Assembly (NCBI GenBank): GCA_938046585.1
Contig: CALIWR010000005.1
Coordinates: 248,001-312,000, forward strand
DNA length: 64,000 nt
Direction: 5' to 3'
DNA from: an uncultured Propionibacteriaceae bacterium
GTDB taxonomy: Bacteria; Actinomycetota; Actinomycetes; Propionibacteriales; Propionibacteriaceae
Shown piece by piece: positions 52,009 through 60,155 of the stretch (the first letter of the stretch is position 1; each line of letters opens with the position of its first letter). The notes beneath the pieces are model-generated. The model had not been told where the DNA came from and did not search any database. It saw nothing but the letters and a program-made list of their open reading frames with translations. A program made the position numbers and the translations under genes.

Positions 52009-52932
52009 GTGCAAGCGCTGACCGGATATTTCACGATCGGCTTCTTGATCTTGGTGGGGGCGGTTTGCGGCCATGTCGGGGTGCTCACCACCCAGCATCA
52101 GCGGATGCTGAGCAAGGTAGCGCTGCTGGTGGCCTCGCCGGCACTAATGGTGATGCTGATGTCGCGGGCTGACTTGAGTCATGTCTTCGCCCGCAGCGTG
52201 TACGCCTCGTACGGGGCGATCGCCGGGTCGGCTCTGCTGTACACCGTGCTCGCCTTCACGGTCTTTCACCGGGACCTCGCCGGACGTACTATCGCCACCT
52301 TGCTGTCGTGCTATTCCAATGCCGGCAATATCGGGATCCCGGTGGCCTTGTACGCACTCGGTGACGCCACCTGGGCGGCCCCGATCCTGCTGATCCAGAT
52401 GGGGTTCATGCAGCCGATCGGATTGTCGGTGCTGGACTATTGCAAGGCCCGGGACAATGGGGCCCGGATACCGGTCGCTGGCTTGCTCACCCTGCCGTTC
52501 CGCAATCCGCTCACGGTCGGCTGCCTGATTGGTCTGGCGCTCAACCTGCTGCAGATCACGGTCCCGAACCTGATTGCGACACCACTCGACATGCTGGGCG
52601 GGATGGCGGTGCCTAGCATGCTGGTGGCGTTGGGGATCTCGCTGCGGCTCGAACCCCGCCCCGAGCACAACACCGAAAGTCTCGAATCGGGCCTCGTGGT
52701 CAGCCTGAAATGCCTGGTACAGCCAGGGATCGCGTACCTGGTGGGGTGGTTGCTGGGGCTGCCGCAGGACTCGGTCAAGGCGGTGACGGTGCTGGCTGCC
52801 TTACCGCCAGCACAGAATGTGCACGTGATCGCGACCCGGTACGGGGTCCGGGAACTCTTCGCCCGGGATGCGGTCTTCCGGGCCACGATCGTGTCGGCCG
52901 TCGTGATCCTGGTGCTCGTGACGGTCCTGTAA
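52009..52932 (+). CDS. AEC (auxin efflux carrier) family transporter
   Basis: 307 residues with about 10 membrane helices in two similar halves, as in the AEC branch of the bile/arsenite/riboflavin superfamily. Characteristic segments are SCYSNAGNIGIPVALYALG in the first half (the crossover region) and NVHVIATRYG in the second. Bacterial members move organic acids such as malate or malonate. GTG start set by the -10 spacing. 21 bases before the next gene. Confidence 0.9.
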   Translation: MQALTGYFTIGFLILVGAVCGHVGVLTTQHQRMLSKVALLVASPALMVMLMSRADLSHVFARSVYASYGAIAGSALLYTVLAFTVFHRDLAGRTIATLLSCYSNAGNIGIPVALYALGDATWAAPILLIQMGFMQPIGLSVLDYCKARDNGARIPVAGLLTLPFRNPLTVGCLIGLALNLLQITVPNLIATPLDMLGGMAVPSMLVALGISLRLEPRPEHNTESLESGLVVSLKCLVQPGIAYLVGWLLGLPQDSVKAVTVLAALPPAQNVHVIATRYGVRELFARDAVFRATIVSAVVILVLVTVL

Positions 52933-52953
52933 GTTGCCGAGAAAGGAGGGATC

Positions 52954-53886
52954 GTGGAGATCGACGATTTCGACATCGACCGCAGCACCGACCAGGCCTG
53001 GGACCAGTTCCGGGAACGGCTGTCCGATGTGTTGTCGGTGATGGATGACGAGGCCGACCTGCACCTGCCGACCCTGTCTCCCGACGATGACGTGGCGCCG
53101 TACCTGCATTTCCGCTGCCGCCACTTGGGTGAGCTCATCGCCGAGGCCTCCTCGAATGCCAGCCTGGGGGAGGACTTCCAGCTTGTCGCGAGCCAGCTGA
53201 CGGCGATGGAGCAGCTGGGCTGGCAGCCGCCGAGTGTGTCCGGGGACCATCCCAGCCCCGACTTCAGCGTTAGCTGGTCCCAGGACGACACCGACGGGCT
53301 GGCGGCCCTGGGCATCGAGACCCTGCGGTCGGTGTTTGGGGTGCTGCACCCGGTCTTCATCGCCCCCGACCACCTGGCCGAGGTGCTCACCCCGCCCGCC
53401 CCGGACGAGCCCGGGCCAGGAGCCGGCCCCGGGCCGGAGAAGCCGTACGACATCGAGGAGCTCACCGCGGTGATGCTGCCCGGGGCGCAGGCTCTCGCGG
53501 ACGTGGTCGGCGAGGAACTCGCTGAGATGTTCGGTCATACCCCGTTCCGAGACTGCGAAGGAGACTTCGCGATCCGGGTCGGTTCGGCGATGATCTTCGT
53601 CCGGGTCACCCCGGACGGCCGCGAGGTGATTGCCTTCTCGGCGGTGGTGCATGACCTTGAGGGGCGTTCCCGCGCCGCCGAGATCTGCAACGATCTCAAC
53701 GCGCAGAGCCGTTTCGTGCGGTTCTGGGTGCTGAGGGACCGGGTCTACGCCTCCATGTCCTTGCTGGCGCAACCCTTCGTTCGTGCCCACCTGCACCAAG
53801 TAGTACGCGAGGTCGCCCAGATCGCCGACGGGATCGATGACAACCTCGCCGACACCCTCAGAGGCCGGACCACCTTCGAGTCCTGA
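52954..53886 (+). CDS. YbjN/CesT-like peptide-binding chaperone-domain protein
   Basis: 310 residues, acidic and soluble. Two alpha/beta modules (about 1-150 and 175-300) are joined by a Pro/Gly-rich linker (PAPDEPGPGAGPGPEKP). The second (GDFAIRVGSAMIFVRVTPDGREVIAFSAVV, then NDLNAQSRFVRFWVLRDRVYASMSLLAQPFVRAHL) follows the YbjN and type-III-chaperone-like pattern seen in many actinobacterial proteins. Predicted role is binding peptides or partner proteins; none is evident nearby. GTG 52954 with a strong AAAGGAGGG about 5 bases upstream. Confidence 0.72.
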   Translation: MEIDDFDIDRSTDQAWDQFRERLSDVLSVMDDEADLHLPTLSPDDDVAPYLHFRCRHLGELIAEASSNASLGEDFQLVASQLTAMEQLGWQPPSVSGDHPSPDFSVSWSQDDTDGLAALGIETLRSVFGVLHPVFIAPDHLAEVLTPPAPDEPGPGAGPGPEKPYDIEELTAVMLPGAQALADVVGEELAEMFGHTPFRDCEGDFAIRVGSAMIFVRVTPDGREVIAFSAVVHDLEGRSRAAEICNDLNAQSRFVRFWVLRDRVYASMSLLAQPFVRAHLHQVVREVAQIADGIDDNLADTLRGRTTFES

Positions 53887-53937
53887 CTGTTCGTCAGCCT
53901 CTAGACCCTCCGAGCCCCGGTCGCTATCGTGGGGGTC

Positions 53938-56319
53938 ATGTCGACGCTTCCTCCGCTAACTGAGGCCGAGCTCGCCCCCCTGGACGCCTGGTGGCGGGCC
54001 AACAATTATCTCACCGTGGGCCAGATCTATCTGATGGCCAACCCGCTGCTGCGGGAGCCGTTGCGCCCGGAACACATCAAGCCCCGGCTCCTGGGCCACT
54101 GGGGAACGTCACCGGGACTGGCCTTTATCTACACCCACGTTTCGCGGCTGATCCGGCACACCGGCCAGGCGTGTCTCTTCGTCACGGGACCGGGCCATGG
54201 CGGCCCGTCCTTGACCGGCGCCTCCTATCTGGAGGGCACCTATACCGACGCCTATCCCCGGATTACGCAGGACGAGGCCGGGCTGCTCGCCTTCTTCCGG
54301 CAGTTCTCGGCGCCGGGTGGGATCCCTTCGCATGTCTCGGTCACTACCCCCGGCTCGATCCATGAGGGCGGTGAGCTCGGCTACGCCCTGATTCACGCCT
54401 TCGGCTCGGTATTCGACAACCCAGATCTGCTCACGGTCGCCGTGGTCGGCGACGGTGAGGCCGAGACCGGCCCGCTGGAGGGCTCCTGGAAGGGGATCTC
54501 CTTCCTCAACCCGGCCCATGACGGCGCGGTGCTGCCGGTGCTGCACCTCAACGGGGGCAAGATCGCCGCCCCGACCGTGCTGTCGCGCAAGCCCCACGAT
54601 GAGGTCACCCGGCTCTTCGAGGGCCATGGGTACGAGGTGATCTGGGTCGAGGGTGACGACCTGCCCGGCATGCACTTCCGCTTCGCGCAGGCTCTGTCAA
54701 CGGCGTACGAGTCGATCCGGGCGATCCAGGCTGACTACCGCGCCGGCAACCGGCCCGGTCAGCGTCCGCGATGGCCGATGATCGTCCTACGCTCGCCCAA
54801 GGGCTGGACCGGTCCCGACGTCGTCGACGGCATCCAGGTCGAGGGGACGTGGCGCGCCCACCAGGTGCCGCTGGCCGGGGTCAGGGAGAACCCGGAGCAT
54901 CTGCGGATGCTGGAACAGTGGATGCGGTCGTACCGCCCCGAGGAACTCTTCGACGAGTCGGGAGCCGTGGTTGACCTGGTCCGGCAGGCCAATCCGGACA
55001 AGCCGGCGTCGATGTCGGGGACTCCGCACGCTAACGGTGGCTTGCTGACGAAAGATCTCGATCTGCCAGACTTCCGTGAGCTGGCGGTGACGGTCACCGA
55101 ACGGGCCAGCGAACGGATCGAGTCGACCCGCAAGCTGGGCGAACTGATGAAAGCGGCCTACCAGCGCAACCCCCACATCTTCCGGCTGTTCTGTCCCGAC
55201 GAGACCAATTCGAACCGCCTCGGCGCGGTTTTTGATGTCTCAGACCGGGCCTGGATGGAGCGGACCTGCGCCGATGACGTGAAGCTCAGCGCTGACGGCC
55301 GGGTGATGGAGGTGCTCAGCGAACACAACTGTCACGGCTGGTTGGAGGCGTACACGCTGACTGGCCGGCACGGGCTGTTCGCCACCTACGAGGCCTTCGC
55401 GATGGTCTCTGCCTCGCAGACGGTGCAGCACGCCAAGTGGTTGCAGGAGGCGATCGAACTGCCGTGGCGCGCGGACGTGCCGAGCCTGAATATCCTGCTC
55501 AGCTCTACCGCCTGGCGCAACGACCACAACGGCTTCAGCCACCAGGGGCCCGGCCTGATCCAGGTGGTGCTCAATCAACGTGGCGAAGTGGGCCGGGTTT
55601 ACCTGCCGCCGGACGCGAACTGCCTGCTGTCGGTGGCCGACCACTGCCTGCGTTCGCGTTCGTACGTCAACCTGATCGTCATCGACAAGCAGCCGCAGCC
55701 ACAGTGGTTGACGATGGACGAGGCAGTCGCGCACTGCACCAAGGGCGCCTCGATCTGGCAGTGGGCTGGTTCCCCGGAGGGTCCGGGCGAGCCGGACATC
55801 GTGCTCGCCTGTGCCGGGGACATCATGACCATGGAGACCGTGGCGGCCGCCGAACTGCTGAAGCAGCGGCTGCCGGCGTTGCGGATCCGGGTGGTGAACG
55901 TAGTCGACTTGATGACCCTGCGCCGACCCAAGGACCACCCGCACGGGATGAGCGAGACCTACTTCCGGGAGCTGTTCACCGACACCAAGGACGTGATCTT
56001 CGCCTTCCACGGCTACCCGGGGGCGATCCACCAGTTGGTCCACGGGCGTCCCGACGCTGACCGATTCCGGGTCCGCGGCTTCATCGAGGAGGGCACTACC
56101 ACGACCCCGTTCGACATGGTGGTACGGAACCGCGCCTCGCGGTACCACCTGGTGCTGGATGCCCTGAACAACGCCAAAGTGGCCCCATCTGGCGCCGACG
56201 ACCTGCGCGCCTACTGCGACTCCCAGCTGGCGCGACACGAGGCGTACATCCGTGAGCATCTGGAGGATCTGCCGGAGGTACGTGACTGGCGGCTTGGAAC
56301 CGACCAGGCCGTCTCGTAG
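53938..56319 (+). CDS. xfp: Phosphoketolase (xylulose-5-phosphate/fructose-6-phosphate)
   Basis: Thiamine-diphosphate enzyme that cleaves xylulose-5-phosphate or fructose-6-phosphate with phosphate, giving acetyl-phosphate and a shorter sugar phosphate. 793 residues, the normal size. Recognisable segments are GHWGTSPGLAFIYTHV, GPGHGGP, LEGTYTDAYP, GDGEAETGPLEGSWKG (thiamine site), LSEHNCHGWLEAYTLTGRHG and SSTAWRNDHNGFSHQGPG. ATG 53938 follows TATCGT by 7 bases (leaderless-type). Standalone gene; no acetate kinase or transaldolase beside it. Confidence 0.97.
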   Translation: MSTLPPLTEAELAPLDAWWRANNYLTVGQIYLMANPLLREPLRPEHIKPRLLGHWGTSPGLAFIYTHVSRLIRHTGQACLFVTGPGHGGPSLTGASYLEGTYTDAYPRITQDEAGLLAFFRQFSAPGGIPSHVSVTTPGSIHEGGELGYALIHAFGSVFDNPDLLTVAVVGDGEAETGPLEGSWKGISFLNPAHDGAVLPVLHLNGGKIAAPTVLSRKPHDEVTRLFEGHGYEVIWVEGDDLPGMHFRFAQALSTAYESIRAIQADYRAGNRPGQRPRWPMIVLRSPKGWTGPDVVDGIQVEGTWRAHQVPLAGVRENPEHLRMLEQWMRSYRPEELFDESGAVVDLVRQANPDKPASMSGTPHANGGLLTKDLDLPDFRELAVTVTERASERIESTRKLGELMKAAYQRNPHIFRLFCPDETNSNRLGAVFDVSDRAWMERTCADDVKLSADGRVMEVLSEHNCHGWLEAYTLTGRHGLFATYEAFAMVSASQTVQHAKWLQEAIELPWRADVPSLNILLSSTAWRNDHNGFSHQGPGLIQVVLNQRGEVGRVYLPPDANCLLSVADHCLRSRSYVNLIVIDKQPQPQWLTMDEAVAHCTKGASIWQWAGSPEGPGEPDIVLACAGDIMTMETVAAAELLKQRLPALRIRVVNVVDLMTLRRPKDHPHGMSETYFRELFTDTKDVIFAFHGYPGAIHQLVHGRPDADRFRVRGFIEEGTTTTPFDMVVRNRASRYHLVLDALNNAKVAPSGADDLRAYCDSQLARHEAYIREHLEDLPEVRDWRLGTDQAVS

Positions 56320-56422
56320 GCCGCGGGGCCGCGGGGCGCTAGCCGCATCTCGACCAGGGCCGGCTGATCGTCAGACGCGATCCCAGTTTCGCAAGGTCAC
56401 CGGGTTGGTTACCCGGGTCCAC

Positions 56423-56428
56423 TAAGGT
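56423..56428 (+). promoter_or_regulatory. -10 box (TAAGGT) of the universal stress gene
   Basis: TAAGGT ends exactly 6 bases before ATG 56435, predicting a leaderless transcript. Confidence 0.5.
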
Positions 56429-56434
56429 CGGACC

Positions 56435-57322
56435 ATGAGTGACGAGGTGAACCGGGGTCCGTCCTCGGCTCAGCGGGTCCTGGTCGGGGTCGACGGTTCC
56501 CCTGACGCGCTGCGTGCAGTCCAGTACGCCCAGGGAACAGCGGAGCGGACCGGCGCCGACATCTGGCTGGTCCACGCCTTGGACGATGGGGTGCTGACCG
56601 GTGGCTGGGGCGTGGTGTATGACCCGACCATCTTGTCCCAGGTCGGCGAAGATACTTTGGCGGATGCCCGCCGTTTCCTGGTGGAGCGCGGTTTCCCGAA
56701 CCAGCGGGTCCACACCGAGGTCCTGATGGGGCACCCGTCGGCGGTCTTGGCTGATCTCAGCGAGGACGCGGAGATGGTTGTGGTCGGGCGACGGGCCTCC
56801 AGTTCGGTCGAACGGATGTTCGTCGGCTCGACCAGCGTCTCTCTGGCGGGGATGGCGAGTTGTCCACTGGTCGTAATCTCGGCTGCCTCAACCCCCCAGC
56901 CGACTGGTGAGTTCAGCAGGATCGCGGTCGCTATCAGCAAGCCGGACCGATCACGTCACCAACTGCGCTGGGCATTGGACGAGGCCCGGTCGCGCCAATG
57001 CCTGCTGAGCGTGGTGTTGGTGGTTCCGCCTCCACCCAAGGGGCTGCGGGCCGCCTTCGGTAAGAACCCGGCCCCGCACGCGGCCAAGTCGAAGGCTGCT
57101 CTGGAGGTGATGCTGGAGCAACTGCGGGCCGAGTATCGCGATGTCACCATCGAAGGCGAGGTGACCAACGGGATCCCGGTGGAGGAGTTGATCGGAGCGA
57201 CCGCCGAAGTCGACCTGCTAGTGGTTGGGGTGCACAGCCACCCGGTTACCGGGGTCACCTTCTCTGGCCCGCTGCGGGCCGTTCTGGCGCACTCGCTGTG
57301 CCCGGTCTGCTTGGTCCGCTAA
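56435..57322 (+). CDS. Universal stress protein, two tandem domains
   Basis: 295 residues with two UspA domains (about 12-148 and 160-295). The first has VLVGVDGSPDALRAVQYA at its start and an ATP-site segment GRRASSSVERMFVGSTSVSL, close to the G-2x-G-9x-G-S/T consensus. The second begins RIAVAISKPDRSRHQLRWAL and ends VGVHSHPVTGVTFSGPLRAVLAHSLCPVCLV, with a degenerate ATP loop, so only the first probably binds ATP. Double-domain proteins of this type are common in actinobacteria under low oxygen or starvation. Confidence 0.93.
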   Translation: MSDEVNRGPSSAQRVLVGVDGSPDALRAVQYAQGTAERTGADIWLVHALDDGVLTGGWGVVYDPTILSQVGEDTLADARRFLVERGFPNQRVHTEVLMGHPSAVLADLSEDAEMVVVGRRASSSVERMFVGSTSVSLAGMASCPLVVISAASTPQPTGEFSRIAVAISKPDRSRHQLRWALDEARSRQCLLSVVLVVPPPPKGLRAAFGKNPAPHAAKSKAALEVMLEQLRAEYRDVTIEGEVTNGIPVEELIGATAEVDLLVVGVHSHPVTGVTFSGPLRAVLAHSLCPVCLVR

Positions 57323-57437
57323 GAACAGAACCAGGGGTTTGGCCGTTGCCGGATTCTTTCTATGATCCGTCAGCTGATCCTATTGGCGCGGTAGCGTGCA
57401 CGAGGACCTGTTCGACTCGATAGAGGGAAGTGATGCC

Positions 57438-59303
57438 GTGCGGTCCCGAGACGAGGTGGAGAACACTGTAACGACGACCCGACGGGCACGCGTGTCACGG
57501 GCCGGGACCCGCGGCAAACGTCGGTCCTCTGGGCTCGCGTTGTCCTGGGCTGGGATGTCCCGGTTGCGACCTGTGACGGTGTACGACGCCAACCACCCGG
57601 CTCTGGAGCCTACGGTCGAAGATCTCGGCAACGAGCAGCCTGGCCGGCTCGATCGAGTGGTCTTTGGGATCACGGCGATGCTGTCGTTGGCCTTCGTCTT
57701 GTGGGGAGTGCTCGCGCCCGACAACCTCGGTGCGGCCTCCAAGGCTGGGCTGACGTGGGTGGTCAATAACACCGGATGGCTGTTCGCCATGGCCTCGACC
57801 GGCTTTGTCTTCTTCATCCTCTGGCTGGCGATCAGCCGTTACGGCGCGATCCCGCTGGGACGCGACGGGGAGGAACCGGAGTTCTCCACCATCTCCTGGG
57901 TGGCGATGATGTTCAGCGCCGGGATGGGGATCGGGTTGATGTTCTACGGTGCCGCCGAGCCGCTGTCTCACTTCCGGATCCCACCGCCGGGCCATGCCGG
58001 GGCGCCAGAGGCGGACCGGGTCCGCAATGCCTTGGCAACCACCCTCTTCCATTGGGGTCTGCACCCGTGGGCGATCTACGCGGTGGCCGGCGTCGCGATC
58101 GCGTACAGCGTCTTCCGCAAAGGGCGTCCTCTGACCATCTCGGCGGTCTTCGAGCCGCTACTCGGTAAGCGTCAGACCTACGGGCTCGGCGGCAAGGTGA
58201 TCGACATCTTCGCGATCTTCGCGACCCTGTTCGGGTCGGCGACCTCGCTCGGGCTCGGGGTGCTGCAGATCGCTCACGGAGCGCATATCGTGGGCTGGGT
58301 CGGGCACACCGGCAATGTTGTGCTGGTGCTGCTGATCACCGGTCTGACCATCTGCTTCATCCTTTCGGCGGTGTCCGGCATCGCCAAAGGGATCCAGCAT
58401 CTGTCGAACATCAACATGGTGTTGGCGGTGGTCTTGGCCCTGTTCGTCTTCGTGGTTGGCCCCACGGTCTTCGTGCTGGATCTGATCCCGACCACCCTAG
58501 GTACCTATTTGCAGACGATCATGCAGATGTCGTCGACTACTGGAGCTTTGGGAGCCGAGGCCAGCAAGTGGTTGGCCGGGTGGACCATCTTCTACTGGGC
58601 CTGGTGGGTGTCCTGGACCCCGTTTGTTGGGATGTTCATCGCCCGGATCTCCCGCGGCCGCACCATCCGTCAGTTTGTGGCCGGGGTGTTGCTGTTGCCG
58701 AGCAGTGTCTCCCTGGTGTGGTTTGCGATCTTCGGCGGAGCCACCATCCACGCTGAGCAGCATGGGGCATACCTGAACCCGGCCAACGACGCCGAGGCCA
58801 TCTTATTCGACCTGCTGCGAACGATGCCCTGGCAGAATATTACTTCGGTGCTGGTAATGATTCTGGTGGCGATCTTCTTCGTCTCCGGGGCAGATTCGGC
58901 CTCGATCGTCATGGGCACCCTGAGCGAGAATGGCACCATCGAGCCGCGCCGTCCGACCGTCGTCTTCTGGGGCGTGATCACCGGGGCGGTGGCGGCGATC
59001 ATGCTGGTGGCCGGCGGCAAGGACGCGTTGTCGGGACTGCAGTCGATCACGATCATCGCGGGGCTGCCCTTCCTGGTGGTGATGATCGCCATGGTGCTGG
59101 CCCTGATGCGGGACCTGCGCCATGACCCCCGAATCGTGCGCGGCCGCTATGCCGACATGGCGATCGACCAGGCGGTAGTCCAAGGCGTCAGCGCCCACGG
59201 CGACGACTTCGCCCTGGCAGTGGGGCGTACCGCGCCCGGCCAAGGTGTGGGATCGCTGGTGTCGACCCCTGAACCACCATCCGAGGATGACGACACCGAC
59301 TAG
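57438..59303 (+). CDS. BCCT-family betaine/choline/carnitine transporter
   Basis: 621 residues with 12 membrane helices. The Na-site-like GMGIGLMFYGAAEPLSHF in helix 3 (GMGI is found in Na-coupled betaine carriers) and the signature FYWAWWVSWTPFVGMFIARISRGRTIRQF with the Trp-rich substrate box are diagnostic. A basic, Arg-rich N-terminal tail (about 60 residues) and an acidic C-terminal tail (SEDDDTD) face the cytosol and could sense osmotic state. GTG 57438 is chosen for AGAGGGAAG upstream; GTG 57396 in frame would add 14 residues. It ends with a 4-base convergent overlap with the phosphorylase gene. Confidence 0.94.
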   Translation: MRSRDEVENTVTTTRRARVSRAGTRGKRRSSGLALSWAGMSRLRPVTVYDANHPALEPTVEDLGNEQPGRLDRVVFGITAMLSLAFVLWGVLAPDNLGAASKAGLTWVVNNTGWLFAMASTGFVFFILWLAISRYGAIPLGRDGEEPEFSTISWVAMMFSAGMGIGLMFYGAAEPLSHFRIPPPGHAGAPEADRVRNALATTLFHWGLHPWAIYAVAGVAIAYSVFRKGRPLTISAVFEPLLGKRQTYGLGGKVIDIFAIFATLFGSATSLGLGVLQIAHGAHIVGWVGHTGNVVLVLLITGLTICFILSAVSGIAKGIQHLSNINMVLAVVLALFVFVVGPTVFVLDLIPTTLGTYLQTIMQMSSTTGALGAEASKWLAGWTIFYWAWWVSWTPFVGMFIARISRGRTIRQFVAGVLLLPSSVSLVWFAIFGGATIHAEQHGAYLNPANDAEAILFDLLRTMPWQNITSVLVMILVAIFFVSGADSASIVMGTLSENGTIEPRRPTVVFWGVITGAVAAIMLVAGGKDALSGLQSITIIAGLPFLVVMIAMVLALMRDLRHDPRIVRGRYADMAIDQAVVQGVSAHGDDFALAVGRTAPGQGVGSLVSTPEPPSEDDDTD

Positions 59304-60070
59304 CCTCCGATCGCGGCCAGTGCCAGCTCCAGCGCCAGTTCGTGGGAGTCCTTACCCCAATTACGGGGATCATGCTCGCCGCCAGCCAGAGAGTCGGCGG
59401 TGAACAGGATCTGTCCAAATGCGACGCCCCGAACCTGCGCGCAGGCCGCCAGCGCTGAGCATTCCATGTCCACTGCCGAACAGCCTTCCGCCAACCGGGC
59501 CGAGATCATGTCTTGAGTTTCGCGACAGATCGCGTCGGTGGTCCACACATCCACCTCGGTGGCCGCCAGTGCCCGGTCTCGGATCGTTGTCAAGCAGCGG
59601 TTGGTGAGATCCGGGTCGAGGTCTACCCAGCGCCCGGGCGGCAGATAGTGATAGCTGGTCCCTTCGTCGCGTAAGGCCCGTCGGGCGACCAGCCACTCAC
59701 CCTCAGCGAATGGGCGCAGCCCGCCGCAGGAGCCGACAGCGACCGCCTCCCGGACCCCGTGCCGGAACAGGACCTCAGCCAGCATGACCGCGATCGGGGC
59801 GCCGAGATGCGCCCGGACCAGCACTATCGGCCCGCAGCGACCCGGGACCAACCAGTACGGGTGTTGGCCATTGATTGAGGTTTCGGTGTGGACCACCTCG
59901 GCCTTGATCCGAGCGGCGAAATCATCAACCGTCGACGCTAAGAATGCGATCACGGCTCGCGGTGGGAACAGGTCCACGGGCAGGATCCGAGGCGGGATGC
60001 CCATGACCACATCGTCGAGAGTGGGGTCGTAGTCGAGGATCGGCACGTCACCAGGCAACATCCTGCTCAT
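59300..60070 (-). CDS. Nucleoside phosphorylase (uridine phosphorylase-like)
   Basis: 256 residues of the trimeric/hexameric nucleoside phosphorylase family (PNP/UDP type I), which splits nucleosides with phosphate. Recognisable are AVGSCGGLRPFAEGEWLVA (phosphate site and core), VDMECSALAACAQVRG (ribose-binding Met-Glu) and LFTADSL with Asp near the base. Whether the base is uracil, a purine or 5'-methylthioadenosine cannot be settled. ATG 60070 or 60061; an upstream start at 60112 would add unconserved residues. Divergent from hrpA. Confidence 0.88.
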   Translation of the reverse strand: MSRMLPGDVPILDYDPTLDDVVMGIPPRILPVDLFPPRAVIAFLASTVDDFAARIKAEVVHTETSINGQHPYWLVPGRCGPIVLVRAHLGAPIAVMLAEVLFRHGVREAVAVGSCGGLRPFAEGEWLVARRALRDEGTSYHYLPPGRWVDLDPDLTNRCLTTIRDRALAATEVDVWTTDAICRETQDMISARLAEGCSAVDMECSALAACAQVRGVAFGQILFTADSLAGGEHDPRNWGKDSHELALELALAAIGG

Positions 60071-60140
60071 CTTGCCAGCCTGGTGCCACAGAGGTCGCGT
60101 CTGTGGGCACACAGTCGACGCGAGACTTCACCGTCCTGGC

Positions 60141-60146
60141 TAGTCT
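60141..60146 (+). promoter_or_regulatory. -10 box (TAGTCT) of hrpA
   Basis: TAGTCT lies 9 bases before ATG 60156. There is no ribosome site, so a near-leaderless mRNA is likely. Confidence 0.4.
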
Positions 60147-60155
60147 GGGCGGGCC